64,000 nt of DNA from an uncultured Flavobacteriaceae bacterium (lineage in GTDB: Bacteria > Bacteroidota > Bacteroidia > Flavobacteriales > Flavobacteriaceae). Made by a program: the position numbers and the translations under genes. The notes below the pieces were generated by a model. The model did no database searches, had not been told where the DNA came from, and worked only from the letters and a program-made list of their open reading frames with translations. Below, one piece after another: positions 9,798 to 20,498 of this stretch; position 1 is the first letter of the stretch, and every line of letters begins with the position of its first letter. The stretch is taken from NCBI GenBank assembly GCA_947502635.1, contig CANNAN010000011.1:83632-147631 (forward strand), read 5' to 3'.

Positions 9798-11716
9798 TTA
9801 AGGTATTTTAAGATGCCCATTTCAATAATCAATAACGCTAGTGCAAAAATAACAAACCATTTCCATAAGGCATTAACTTTTGTATCACTTTTTAGAGTGT
9901 CAAAAATTTCGGTAATTGAGTTACTAACCGTTATGTTTTTTGAAGGTAGGAGCTTTCTATAAGTTAAATCACTTTCGTTTCTATTATAGTTATAGCTTAT
10001 ATTTTTAATATGTTCATTTTTATTCTTTATTGTATAGATATTAGCTATCGACGGATTTCTGGAGGTATTTATAACCACTTTGTTATTAAAATATTGCTGC
10101 CTGGGAATGATATTAATATCATTATTAACTAAAGATAAAATATCATCTTGTTTCAATTGTGTATCAACATCAAAAGTATTTTCTTCTCCAATAGTATAAT
10201 ATAGATTTGGTGTTTTAAGGCTCTGTTTTCCTATATTATAAAGTGTTGGAACGATTAATGGAGAGTTTATAAAATTTGAATTATCACTGTTTAAAGCAGT
10301 TGTAAATATAAAGGCATTATTTTTTTGATATAAAAATGGTTTGCTATCTTCAAACTGTAAAACGTTAGGGCCGTTTGAAGAAATCCTATAAAAGCTTTTT
10401 ACTTTTGGATATTGGAAATTACTGACTTGCTTTTCAAATACACCATTATTATACAAGGGATGTGCATAATTAATAGTTGTAATTCGTTTTTCTGTTAAAA
10501 GTAAGTTTTTAAAATTAGAACCGTAATTGGCTAATAACAGGTTGTAAGACTGTATATTGATGTTTTTTGAAGGGATTACAATTAATACGCCACCTTGTTT
10601 GGTGAATTGTTTTAATGATGCCACCAAAGCATTAGGAATGGCATCTAACTCATTTAAAATTATAAGATGCTGTTGGTCTATGATATTGTAATCTAATTGA
10701 TTTTCTAATGTGGCTGTGTAGTTGAATTCGTTATCGGTATAAATACGCCTTAAAAAAGAGTCATTTGCTGCATTTATAGAAAGCACATGAGCCTTCGATC
10801 CATTATTAATATTGAAATATAAGCTATTGTCAAATTGTAAATTCACATCATTAATTGTAATCTTTCCGTTTATGACTTCATTTACTGGAAGTGAAAATAT
10901 GGTTTCTGCATGATCTTTAATAGCTACCGATGTTTTAGCAATTAAGTTATCATTACTGAATAGAGAAACGGGAAGGTTTTCAAGAGCATTTCCGCTATTT
11001 TTTATAAGTACTTTTAGCTCTATACTAGATGCTGTTCTTTTAGAAACGTAAACACTATCAATAGTAACGTTACTAGTATTTATGGGTTGTAACTTTACTA
11101 AATGAAGATTTGTAAGTGAATCCGTTTTAGGATTAAAATTTGAGGTATCTTGTTGAAAGTCAGAAATAAAAACTAAGTTTCTTAAAGTGTTTTTTTGTTT
11201 ACTAAACAGGGTGTTGCTTTTTAATAAAGCAGCCTCTAATGTTAGTTTGTTTGATGAATAATCTAATTGCAGTAAATCATTTTTTATGGCTTTTATTGTT
11301 GTGTTTTTATAAGTATTATCATTAGTCATTAGTGAAATGTTCTCGCCTTCAGATACGTTGCTAATAATATTTTGAACAGCACGCTTTAAAAGTTCTCCTT
11401 GATTTCCTTTTGCTTGTAGACTAAATGAATTATCTAAATAAATGACTGTTTCTTTTTTAGTTTTAAAGACCTCAGATTTTGAGGTGAATGGCTGTGCAAA
11501 TGCTAAAACAATAGCAGTAAGAAGTAACAATCTTATGCAAAGAATGAGCCATTTTTTTATTTGAGAACTTTTACGGGTTTGTAGTGTCGCTTCTTTTAAA
11601 AATGCCACATTAGTGAATGCTACTTTTTGAAACTTACGTAACTGAAATAAATGAACAATTATAGGAATTAGTAGTAAAAATAAAGCGTAAAGAAGTTCTG
11701 GGTGTTTAAACTGCAT
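9794..11716 (-). CDS. BatA/VWA-like membrane protein
   Basis: N-terminus MQFKHPELLYALFLLLIPIIVHLFQLRKFQKVAFTNVAFLKEATLQTRKSSQIKKWLILCIRLLLL is typical of the BatA domain; C-terminal TM; ATGA overlap with pyrC. Confidence 0.85.
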   Translation of the reverse strand: MQFKHPELLYALFLLLIPIIVHLFQLRKFQKVAFTNVAFLKEATLQTRKSSQIKKWLILCIRLLLLTAIVLAFAQPFTSKSEVFKTKKETVIYLDNSFSLQAKGNQGELLKRAVQNIISNVSEGENISLMTNDNTYKNTTIKAIKNDLLQLDYSSNKLTLEAALLKSNTLFSKQKNTLRNLVFISDFQQDTSNFNPKTDSLTNLHLVKLQPINTSNVTIDSVYVSKRTASSIELKVLIKNSGNALENLPVSLFSNDNLIAKTSVAIKDHAETIFSLPVNEVINGKITINDVNLQFDNSLYFNINNGSKAHVLSINAANDSFLRRIYTDNEFNYTATLENQLDYNIIDQQHLIILNELDAIPNALVASLKQFTKQGGVLIVIPSKNINIQSYNLLLANYGSNFKNLLLTEKRITTINYAHPLYNNGVFEKQVSNFQYPKVKSFYRISSNGPNVLQFEDSKPFLYQKNNAFIFTTALNSDNSNFINSPLIVPTLYNIGKQSLKTPNLYYTIGEENTFDVDTQLKQDDILSLVNNDINIIPRQQYFNNKVVINTSRNPSIANIYTIKNKNEHIKNISYNYNRNESDLTYRKLLPSKNITVSNSITEIFDTLKSDTKVNALWKWFVIFALALLIIEMGILKYLK

Positions 11717-12048
11717 TCATTTTTAGATTTGTCAAACCTACATAATTTTTTTCATTTTTTAATAAAAGATTAAAGTGAAATCTTTAAGATTTATCTATTT
11801 TATGAGTTTAATGATGTTTGGGAAAAACCTTTTCGTTTTGCCGTTATTTATTCTTATGGAAAAAGTATTGGCAAAATAATATTTACTGTATTAAAAATTA
11901 ACCAGTAGTAAATTAGTACATTAAACGAAGTAAATCCTTCCAAATTAATATACGTAATTTTAAAATTACTTATGAAATCTACTTTTTGATAACGGTATAT
12001 TTGCGACATTTTTACGACTATTTTGTCTATTGGTTTATTTTATGAGTC

Positions 12049-13056
12049 TTAACAAAAGAAAACATAATCGTAAATGTTTTTCATGTTTAATGTCTTCATA
12101 TAGTCTTTAATCTCTATTTGAGCTACTTTATTAGCAACGGTAATAATACTTTGGGGATTTTTTATGCTTTCTAAAGCACTAAAAGGCTTTAATATTTTAC
12201 CGTAAATATCTCTTCCTATTTTATTTGGATTGTCACAAATCCATTCAAAAGGAATGGCTTTTTTAATTAACGTTTTTGCTACTGTTTTGCCTTTGTTTCC
12301 AGCGCCCCAAATAACAAGCGATTTATTAGGATTATAATCTAATTCTAAAAAGTAATGTAATTTTATATCAATAAAATGATTTTCAGCATAATGCTCATGA
12401 TTTCTTGACGTTCGAGAGCTATAGTCTCTCCAATCATGAATAATATCATGACAAGGAATACATTTATATTGGTGTTTATAAAACCGAAATGCTAAATCGT
12501 AATCTTCTGGGTATCTATTAGGGTTAAAGGCATCACATGCTATTAAATCGTTTCTATGAATCATCCAGCAGGGGGAAGGAATCACACACTCCTTATAAAT
12601 TTCAGAATAATTAGTTCCAGTTTGGGTTAAGTTATTCAGCCAAATTTCATAATTTTTATACCCTTCTTTAATTCCTTCTTCAGAAAAATAGTTCACTAAA
12701 CCTATTGCTACATGCTGTTTTCCATATTTCGATAAACTATTTACTAATACTTCTAATTTATTAGCTTGCATGATATCATCACTATCCATTCTTGTGATAA
12801 GCGTGCCTTTACTATGCTTAAAAGCTAATTGTAGTGCATCAATAATACCAGTTCCTTGATTTTTTAAAAGCACTATTCTGTCATCATTTTTGGCAAATTC
12901 ATCAACGATGTAAGAGCTAGAATCCGTAGAAGAATCGTCAACTATAAGCAACTCCCAATTAGTATATGTTTGATTTAATATAGAAGCCAGACAGGCTTTT
13001 ATATAAGCTTCCGTATTTTTAAAAGGAATGAGTATACTAACTAAAGGATCTTGCAT
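12049..13056 (-). CDS. Glycosyltransferase family 2
   Basis: VSILIPFKNTEAYIKACLASILNQTYTNWELLIVDDSSTDSS...TRMDSDD; C-terminal Rossmann-like SLVIWGAGNKGKTVAKTL. Confidence 0.88.
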   Translation of the reverse strand: MQDPLVSILIPFKNTEAYIKACLASILNQTYTNWELLIVDDSSTDSSSYIVDEFAKNDDRIVLLKNQGTGIIDALQLAFKHSKGTLITRMDSDDIMQANKLEVLVNSLSKYGKQHVAIGLVNYFSEEGIKEGYKNYEIWLNNLTQTGTNYSEIYKECVIPSPCWMIHRNDLIACDAFNPNRYPEDYDLAFRFYKHQYKCIPCHDIIHDWRDYSSRTSRNHEHYAENHFIDIKLHYFLELDYNPNKSLVIWGAGNKGKTVAKTLIKKAIPFEWICDNPNKIGRDIYGKILKPFSALESIKNPQSIITVANKVAQIEIKDYMKTLNMKNIYDYVFFC

Positions 13057-13156
13057 TGGGCGAATATAATTTATCTTTTTAACATAACCTTAAGAATAGA
13101 GCCCGTAACATATTGGTATTTTGTGCGTCAATTAAAAAAAACTAAACGTTAATTAG

Positions 13157-15049
13157 ATGAATACTAAAATATTTCCTGCATTATTAGCGGGCATTTTACT
13201 AGCCAGTTGTAACTCTACAAAGAACACAAAAAATGATTTAGCAACCAGTTTACCAATAACAACATCAATAAATTTAACAGGTATTAATAACGATAAAGCA
13301 CCAGTAACTATTGATCCTGGACGTTTTACGGTAGAAACTGTTACCTATCGTCTACCAAAAGTAATACAAGGGACTTATTCGGTAAGTGACTTCGGTAAGT
13401 ATGTTGATGACTTTAAAGCTATTGATTATCAAGGAAACGACTTGCAAGTAAATAAAATAGATACGAATACCTGGTCTATTAGTAATGCAAAGCAATTGGA
13501 CAAGATTACTTATTTAGTTAATGATACTTATGATATAGAGGTAAATGGTGGTATAGGAAAAGATACGCCTTTTTCACCTTCAGGTACTAATATAGAAGCG
13601 AATAACTATGTTCTGAATTTGCATGGTTTTATAGGGTATTTTGACTCATTAAAAAATAATCAATACAAATTGGATGTTACGGCTTCTGCAGATTTTGTAC
13701 GTACTTCTGCACTACAAAATGTTGGATCTAAGACTAGCGAGGATGGTAAAAATATAACAACTAGTTATTTTGCCACAAGGTATTTTGATATTACCGATAA
13801 TCCCATGATGTATGGTAATTTGGATGTTGAAGAATTTGAAGTAGGAGATATTAAAATTGTATTAAGCGTGTATTCTCCTAATAAAGTGCATTCTGCTAAA
13901 TCTTTAAAAGAGACCGTGTTTAAGATGATGCAGGCTCAAAAAACATATTTAGGAGATATCAATGCAACCCCGCGTTATGACATTTATTTGTATTTATCTG
14001 AAGGGAAAGATGATTCTCCAAAAGGTTTTGGTGCCTTAGAGCATCATACATCTACTGTGGTTGTATTGCCTGAATCAATGGACAAGGAAGCACTGGCAGA
14101 AAGTATGATAGATGTTGTGTCTCATGAGTTCTTTCATATTGTAACGCCTTTAAGTGTGCATTCTGAAGATGTACATTATTTTGATTATAATAATCCGACA
14201 TTCTCAAAACATTTATGGATGTATGAAGGAGTTACCGAGTATTTTGCAACGTTGTTTCAAATTGACCAAGGACTTGTGGAAGAAGCGGAGTTTTATAATA
14301 AAGTTATGAGTAAAATTGAACGCTCTAAGCAATTGAATGATGCTATGAGTTTTACTATAATGAGTGAGAATGTTTTAAAAGCTCCTTATAAGGATCAATA
14401 TGTAAATGTATATCAAAAAGGAGCATTAATTGGGATGTGTATCGATATTATAATACGTGAAGAAAGCAAAGGTCTTAGAGGTATTTTATCTTTAATGAAA
14501 GAGTTATCTAATAAATATGGAAAAAATAAACCATTTGAAGATGATAAACTTATAGATGAAATTGTAGCTATGACTTACCCTTCAATACGAGCATTTTTCG
14601 ATGCGCACGTTATAGGAGATATACCAATAAACTATGGTGAGTTTTTCGAAAAGGTTGGTTTAGAAGTAGGTGAAGCTCAGGTCGAAGCTAATTATATCTT
14701 AATGGATGGGGTACCTATAGTGAGTGCTGACCCTCAAAAAGGCACTATATTTTTCACAGATATGGCATTAAAAAATAGTTTCTGGGCAGAGCAAGGGGTG
14801 CAGGCAAATGATGTTATTAAATCTATTGGAGGAGAGGCTTTAACGATGCAAAATGCTAATCAGGTTTTACAAAACGTTTTTATGTGGAAACCAGGCAAAG
14901 ATATCGAAGTGAAATTAGATAGAAGCGGAGAAGAGATTGTTATAAAAACGACAACAACACAAGGATATACTACAGGTAAAGCCATTGTAGAAAAGGCGAA
15001 TGTTACTGATGCACAAAAGGTATTACGTGAAGCTTGGTTAAAGGGTTAA
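13157..15049 (+). CDS. M61 family glycyl aminopeptidase-like lipoprotein with PDZ
   Basis: Lipobox LLASC; VSHEFFHIVTPLSVHSE (HExxH); GALEHHTSTVVVLPES; C-terminal PDZ-like region. Confidence 0.9.
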   Translation: MNTKIFPALLAGILLASCNSTKNTKNDLATSLPITTSINLTGINNDKAPVTIDPGRFTVETVTYRLPKVIQGTYSVSDFGKYVDDFKAIDYQGNDLQVNKIDTNTWSISNAKQLDKITYLVNDTYDIEVNGGIGKDTPFSPSGTNIEANNYVLNLHGFIGYFDSLKNNQYKLDVTASADFVRTSALQNVGSKTSEDGKNITTSYFATRYFDITDNPMMYGNLDVEEFEVGDIKIVLSVYSPNKVHSAKSLKETVFKMMQAQKTYLGDINATPRYDIYLYLSEGKDDSPKGFGALEHHTSTVVVLPESMDKEALAESMIDVVSHEFFHIVTPLSVHSEDVHYFDYNNPTFSKHLWMYEGVTEYFATLFQIDQGLVEEAEFYNKVMSKIERSKQLNDAMSFTIMSENVLKAPYKDQYVNVYQKGALIGMCIDIIIREESKGLRGILSLMKELSNKYGKNKPFEDDKLIDEIVAMTYPSIRAFFDAHVIGDIPINYGEFFEKVGLEVGEAQVEANYILMDGVPIVSADPQKGTIFFTDMALKNSFWAEQGVQANDVIKSIGGEALTMQNANQVLQNVFMWKPGKDIEVKLDRSGEEIVIKTTTTQGYTTGKAIVEKANVTDAQKVLREAWLKG

Positions 15050-15075
15050 ACGTTATTCTAATAATATTTTATACT

Positions 15076-15115
15076 AACGATTGATAAACAGTAATGTTTG
15101 TCAATCGTTTTTTTT
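15076..15115. terminator. Bidirectional terminator
   Basis: aacgattgataaaca-gtaa-tgtttgtcaatcgtt plus T run, between convergent genes. Confidence 0.8.
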
Positions 15116-15140
15116 GACATTAATTAAGCTTTGTCCCGTT

Positions 15141-15905
15141 TTAAAAACCTTCAAAAACACCCAACCCGAAGAGAGCAAAATCATATTTAACAGGGTCATT
15201 TATATCTAATGTTCTTAAAGCAGTATCTAATTCAAATAAAGCTTTAGCATCATTTTGTTTACGCTTTAGTAAACCTAGTTTTCTGGCAACATTGCCAGAA
15301 TGCACGTCTAAAGGACAAGATAATTTAGAAGGGGAGAGGCTTTTCCATATACCAAAGTCAACACCAGTATTATCATCGCGAACCATCCAGCGTAAAAACA
15401 TGTTAATACGTTTTGCAGCAGAATTCTTTAACGGATCACTTACATGTTTTTGTGTTCTTTGTAAGTGTTCTATTTCAAAGAATGTAGATTTGAATTTTGA
15501 GATAGCTACCTGTAGAGATTCAGTGTCTGAATACTTAGAAAAAATAGATTCCAGTCCATTATGATTTTTATAAATATGATTCAGCGATTTTATAAACTGG
15601 ATACTATCATTACCATTGAAAGTTCGATGAACAAAAGGCATTAGTTTTTCTAAATCAGTTTCCGAATGATTTAAAACAAAGTCATAAGGAGCATTGTCCA
15701 GTAAGTTCATCAAACGTTTTGCATTATTAATAATACTTTTTCTATTTCCCCAGGCAATGGTAGCCGTTAAAAAACCAGAAATTTCAATGTCTTCCTTTTT
15801 ATTGAATTCATGTGGGATTTGAATAGGGTCGCTTTCAATAAACTTGGGGTTATTGTATTGTATGACTTTAGCGTCTAGAAAGTCTTTGAGGTCTTTTTTG
15901 TTCAA
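15141..15905 (-). CDS. TIGR02757 family protein (HhH-like)
   Basis: FNGNDSIQFIKSLNHIYKNHNGLE...RINMFLRWMVRDDNTGVDFGIWKSLSPSKLSCPLDVHSGNVARKLGLL is characteristic. Confidence 0.85.
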   Translation of the reverse strand: MNKKDLKDFLDAKVIQYNNPKFIESDPIQIPHEFNKKEDIEISGFLTATIAWGNRKSIINNAKRLMNLLDNAPYDFVLNHSETDLEKLMPFVHRTFNGNDSIQFIKSLNHIYKNHNGLESIFSKYSDTESLQVAISKFKSTFFEIEHLQRTQKHVSDPLKNSAAKRINMFLRWMVRDDNTGVDFGIWKSLSPSKLSCPLDVHSGNVARKLGLLKRKQNDAKALFELDTALRTLDINDPVKYDFALFGLGVFEGF

Positions 15906-16031
15906 AAATCAAGTTTTTTTCAAAAGTAAGTATTCTTATTGAGTACTAATTTGTTTAGTATTTAATTTATTATCAATATTTATACGCAACCATATAGAAA
16001 TAGACTCATCTAATTAATAAACTTATAAATA

Positions 16032-16448
16032 ATGAATAATTTTAAAATGGGTATCGCAGCGCTCTTCTTAATTTCTTTAATTAGATGCAGCAGTAATAGT
16101 GAACAAAAGCTAAATGATAGTAGCGATATTCATGGTAAATGGAAATTAGTTGAAGAATATCTAAGTGCTGGTGGACCTCAATATAAAGTTGATGTAGAAA
16201 ATGGAGCTGAATATGTTTTTTTGGATAATAGCACTTTTGTATCGAGTGACTTTTTAGGTTGTAAAACAGGTAAATTCGAATTAGACTCTAATACAAATAC
16301 ATTGAATTTAATGTATGATTGTGATCAAGTTCAAGACTATGATGGTATTATCTCTTATAGAGCAAGTTTAGAATCGGGCTTTTTGATTTTAGTTCCCAAA
16401 ACTATAATATGTACTGATGGTTGTAGATCTATATTCAAAAAAATATAA
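16032..16448 (+). CDS. Lipocalin-like lipoprotein
   Basis: Lipobox-like LIRCSS; HGKWKLVEEYLSAGGP lipocalin-like strand pattern. Confidence 0.6.
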   Translation: MNNFKMGIAALFLISLIRCSSNSEQKLNDSSDIHGKWKLVEEYLSAGGPQYKVDVENGAEYVFLDNSTFVSSDFLGCKTGKFELDSNTNTLNLMYDCDQVQDYDGIISYRASLESGFLILVPKTIICTDGCRSIFKKI

Positions 16449-16485
16449 TTATGGAAGCATCTATTTATTGGATGTAATATTAGTT

Positions 16486-17148
16486 TTAAACTAAGATCCT
16501 TCCATCGACCATAGTTAATTTTCTATCGGCCAGATCGGCTAATTCTTTATTGTGAGTTACAATTACAAAGGTTTGTCCGAATTCATCACGCAATTTAAAA
16601 AAGAGACTGTGTAACATCTCTGCAGATTCACTATCTAAATTACCAGAAGGCTCGTCGGCAAAAATCAAATCAGGATTATTTATTAATGCTCTAGCAACTG
16701 CAACACGTTGTTGTTCGCCGCCAGATAATTCATTTGGTTTATGATCATACCGATGTGATAAACCTAAGAAATCTAAAAGTTCCTTAGCTCGTTTTTCAGC
16801 ATCTGCCTTTTTGGTACCTTTTATAAAAGCAGGCAAGCATACATTTTCTACAGCTGTAAATTCTGGTAGCAATTGATGAAACTGAAATATAAATCCAATA
16901 TGCTCATTTCTAAACTTAGCCAGCTTTTTATCATTAAGCGCATTGATATTTGTATCATTTATACTCAGTTCAAACTTATCCTTTGGAGAAGCAGAATCTA
17001 AAGTACCCAAAATTTGTAATAAGGTTGTTTTACCAGCTCCAGAAGCTCCAACAATAGAAACGACTTCTTTTTTCTTGATGTTAATGTCTACACCTTTTAA
17101 TACGTGTAAATCATTGTAGTATTTATGAATATTTTTTGCTTGAATCAT
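16486..17148 (-). CDS. ABC transporter ATP-binding protein (LolD-type)
   Basis: Walker [10 protein letters not shown], signature [19 protein letters not shown], Walker [13 protein letters not shown]. Confidence 0.93.
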   Translation of the reverse strand: MIQAKNIHKYYNDLHVLKGVDINIKKKEVVSIVGASGAGKTTLLQILGTLDSASPKDKFELSINDTNINALNDKKLAKFRNEHIGFIFQFHQLLPEFTAVENVCLPAFIKGTKKADAEKRAKELLDFLGLSHRYDHKPNELSGGEQQRVAVARALINNPDLIFADEPSGNLDSESAEMLHSLFFKLRDEFGQTFVIVTHNKELADLADRKLTMVDGRILV

Positions 17149-17526
17149 TTTGAATAATTGGAACGCTGAAAATACTACTTTAAAGATTTATTAGCAACGA
17201 TTTAGTAATTACTTTTATCTTTTAAAGTATTTTTTAAGGTATTTGAGTCTATAAAATGGATAAAATGAAGTGAAGATGTCAGTTTTTCATGATAAATTCT
17301 ACCATATATGCTCTCATACTCTCTATGAGTTTCAAATATTAAAAATTATCTATATCATGTAATTGCCAAGGTGGATATATCTGTTATTAGCAAGTTTGAT
17401 TGCTACGAGATAAAGAACATAAAGTATTATTATTGCTAGACTTTCGTTTAGTAAAATTAAAATTTGCTTAACTTTATAAATTAAGAAAAAGCTATTTACA
17501 TAAACTAAGAAATATATATAACTAAT

Positions 17527-18114
17527 ATGCCCTATAAAAAGTTTGAAGAGTATAACATACAAGTAACAGATGATGTTAAGACTAGATATGAAAATATTAT
17601 TAAAGATTTAGGAGAAGATACAAAACGTGATGGACTATTAAAAACGCCAGAACGTGCAGCAAAAGCGATGCAGTTTTTAACGCAGGGGTATGATCAAGAC
17701 CCTGTTGATATCCTGAAAGGTGCTATGTTTAAGGAGTCTTATAACGAAATGGTTATTGTAAAAGATATTGAGTTGTATTCTCTTTGCGAACACCATATTT
17801 TACCTTTTTTCGGAAAAGCACACATTGCATATATACCTAATGGACATATTGTTGGATTAAGCAAATTACCGAGAATTGTGGATGTTTTTGCCAGACGCTT
17901 ACAAGTGCAAGAACGTTTAACAGAACAAGTTTTAGATTGTATAAATGACACTTTAAAGCCACAAGGTGTTGCTGTAGTTATAGAAGCGTCTCATATGTGC
18001 ATGATGATGCGTGGGGTACAAAAACAAAACTCTATTACAACAACATCAGGTTTTAGAGGTCAGTTTGAAAAAATTGAAACTCGTAATGAGTTTTTAAAAC
18101 TTATAGGAAAATAA
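17527..18114 (+). CDS. folE: GTP cyclohydrolase I
   Basis: [52 protein letters not shown] and [17 protein letters not shown]. Confidence 0.97.
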   Translation: MPYKKFEEYNIQVTDDVKTRYENIIKDLGEDTKRDGLLKTPERAAKAMQFLTQGYDQDPVDILKGAMFKESYNEMVIVKDIELYSLCEHHILPFFGKAHIAYIPNGHIVGLSKLPRIVDVFARRLQVQERLTEQVLDCINDTLKPQGVAVVIEASHMCMMMRGVQKQNSITTTSGFRGQFEKIETRNEFLKLIGK

Positions 18115-18158
18115 TTTTGGTATGTTTCTTGCGTATCATATGTTATTAATACGACTTA

Positions 18159-18437
18159 ATGAATAAATACAAAAAATTAATATTGGGCATTGTTTTAGAT
18201 GCTCTTGGATATGTGTCTTTTTTAATTCCTGGAATTGGTGAGTTTTCAGATATTATTTGGGCTCCTTTAGCAGGTTATTTAATGACTAAATTATACAAAG
18301 GAAAACCTGGTAAAATTGCAGGTATTATCACTTTTGCAGAGGAAGCATTGCCTGGTTTAGATGTGATACCAACATTTACACTTATGTGGTTGTATACCTA
18401 TATTTTTAAAAAGGAAGACGATATTATAGAGATTTAA
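18159..18437 (+). CDS. Small conserved membrane protein
   Basis: 92 aa, hydrophobic, FLIPGIGEFSDIIWAPLAGYLMTKLYKG; 3' end overlaps the convergent kinase by 14 nt. Confidence 0.6.
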   Translation: MNKYKKLILGIVLDALGYVSFLIPGIGEFSDIIWAPLAGYLMTKLYKGKPGKIAGIITFAEEALPGLDVIPTFTLMWLYTYIFKKEDDIIEI

Positions 18438-20490
18438 AGAGCGGTATTTTTATAGTTAAGGTTGTGCCTTCTTTAATTTTAGAATTAACTTTAAATGTCC
18501 CTTTAAGCTTCGATGTTCTGGATGCGATATTCAATAAACCAATACCATTACCTTTTTGATTTGTATTGAAACCTATACCATTATCTATAACGTCTACATG
18601 CAAAACATTTGAATTTAAATCGAAGTTGATAGTGATTTTATTTGCTTTAGCATGTTTAATAACATTTTGAATGGCTTCTTGGATAATTCTGTATAGATTA
18701 ACTTTTAGATAATCATTAATGTCTTCCCAAAAGATTTTGCAATTTTGGTTAATGGTATATTGAAAAGTATGGAGATTACTTTGCTTACCAGCATATCCTT
18801 CCAAAATAGTAATGAAATCTTTATCGGGATCTAATTGTGTGTTTTTTAATTCATGGGAAAGGTCTCTTATTTCTCTTTCAATAGATCGAATTTCATTGAT
18901 ATAGAAACTGTAACTCTCTTTACTTTGATCTTTTTCGTCGATGGATAAAAACTCCAAACCTAAACGAGAGCCTAAAAGTCTGTTTAAAATGCCATCATGT
19001 AATTCTTCAGAAATATGATGACGTTCCAAAAGGCGACCTTCTTCAACTTTGGCCTGCTGCCTTAACATGAGGGTGTAAATCTCTTCATTGGCTTTCTGTT
19101 GTTCACTTTCAAAGCTTAAAATTTTGTTTTTGGTAATTTGGATTCTAATAATAAGAATGAGTATAAAAATTAAAACAACGATGAGTCCAATAACAATAAT
19201 TAAAATGTTTTGGGTTGTTAAACGTTTGGTTTCATCAATATAGGTGTCTGTTTCGTATTGGATTCTGGCGAATTTGTTTCTGGAAGCACGTTCCACATCG
19301 AGAAGACTGTCATTAAGTTTTATATGCGCGTATAAATACTGTTTTCCAGCTTCTCCTTTTTCGAGTTTAGAAAGCATTAATAAAGCTCTGGAAACTTCAG
19401 AGTAGTTTTTAATATCCTTACCAATTTCATAAGATCTTTTAGAAAGGATAAGAGCGGAATCTTTTTTATTAATAGCATGGTAAAACTCAGCCATATCATT
19501 CCCTATAGCTGTTATTTCATATGAAGCGTTTAAACTATCACTAATTTTATAAGCTTGGCTAAAAAGAGATTTAATATATTTTGTATTACTATTTTTATCT
19601 AGAAATAGAGTGTGTGCCTTATTGTTAACTATAGCAGCATATGATAATGAATCTTTTATAAATAAATCTTTGTATTTTAATAATTCTTCGTGAACTATTA
19701 AAGCTTTTTTGTAATTTCCTTTTTCTTTATACGCTTCTGCTAAATTAATTTTAACGTATAAATAATTTTTATTTTTGTTAGTAAATCCATTCCTTTCATA
19801 ATCATCAGATAATTTATTATTAATTAATATAGCTTTTTCATAATATTCGATGGCTTTATTATATGATTTTTGATGTTTTGAGTTAAGACCAATAATATTG
19901 TAAAGGCTAAATAAAATAACATATTTTTCGTTATTTTGAGGAAGCCATTTCGATAGCTTAATAGCTTTAATTGAAGTTATTTCACTAGCTACATAGTCTC
20001 TCTCGTCATTTTGAATACTAGATATATTGTTTAGCATCCAAACGGCATTTTCTATTTCATTTAATTTTTTATATAGGTCAAATGATTTATAATAGTAATA
20101 ATAAGCACTATCATTTTCTCTCCCTAAAAAAGAATGGCAGTATGCTAGTTGAGAATTTATATGAGCCTCAGTTAACGAATCATTTATTTTATGAGCAAGT
20201 TTTAAATTTTTATGATTTAGCTTTATAGAACCCCCATAATTATTTTTCAATAAGTTAATATATGCTATCCTTTCATTAGATAAAAGAATAATAGAATCCA
20301 TTTTAGTTTTATAAGATAATTCACTTGCCAGTTTAGCATGGCTAAGTCTTGTATCTAAATCTAAGCTTTCATTTTTGGATAATTTTCTTAACCTTTGAAT
20401 ACTATCTAGTATAATATCAAAATCATCGTTTTGAGCATTTATATTGAAAAAACTTAAAAAGCATATTATGTAGAGGCAGTATTTGTTCAA
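18424..20490 (-). CDS. TPR-repeat sensor histidine kinase (NarL/DesK-type HisKA_3)
   Basis: Signal peptide, TPR repeats, one TM, HHISEELHDGILNRLLGSRLGLEFLS H box, HATPase DNGIGFNTNQKGNGIGLLNI. Confidence 0.9.
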   Translation of the reverse strand: MNKYCLYIICFLSFFNINAQNDDFDIILDSIQRLRKLSKNESLDLDTRLSHAKLASELSYKTKMDSIILLSNERIAYINLLKNNYGGSIKLNHKNLKLAHKINDSLTEAHINSQLAYCHSFLGRENDSAYYYYYKSFDLYKKLNEIENAVWMLNNISSIQNDERDYVASEITSIKAIKLSKWLPQNNEKYVILFSLYNIIGLNSKHQKSYNKAIEYYEKAILINNKLSDDYERNGFTNKNKNYLYVKINLAEAYKEKGNYKKALIVHEELLKYKDLFIKDSLSYAAIVNNKAHTLFLDKNSNTKYIKSLFSQAYKISDSLNASYEITAIGNDMAEFYHAINKKDSALILSKRSYEIGKDIKNYSEVSRALLMLSKLEKGEAGKQYLYAHIKLNDSLLDVERASRNKFARIQYETDTYIDETKRLTTQNILIIVIGLIVVLIFILILIIRIQITKNKILSFESEQQKANEEIYTLMLRQQAKVEEGRLLERHHISEELHDGILNRLLGSRLGLEFLSIDEKDQSKESYSFYINEIRSIEREIRDLSHELKNTQLDPDKDFITILEGYAGKQSNLHTFQYTINQNCKIFWEDINDYLKVNLYRIIQEAIQNVIKHAKANKITINFDLNSNVLHVDVIDNGIGFNTNQKGNGIGLLNIASRTSKLKGTFKVNSKIKEGTTLTIKIPLFKSL

Positions 20491-20498
20491 TATGGTAT

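Noticed and set aside
9732-9962. Plus-strand ORF overlapping the BatA/pyrC junction
   Set aside because: Antisense to two well-supported genes with no recognisable protein features; same for the other short opposite-strand ORFs in the track (e.g. 216-449, 4656-4892, 8974-9342, 43720-43950, 46067-46312, 50393-50704).
11980-12049. TATATTTG box on the plus strand pointing into the 3' end of the glycosyltransferase gene
   Set aside because: No properly spaced -33 TTTG and no downstream plus-strand gene for over 1 kb; antisense RNA cannot be claimed from this alone.
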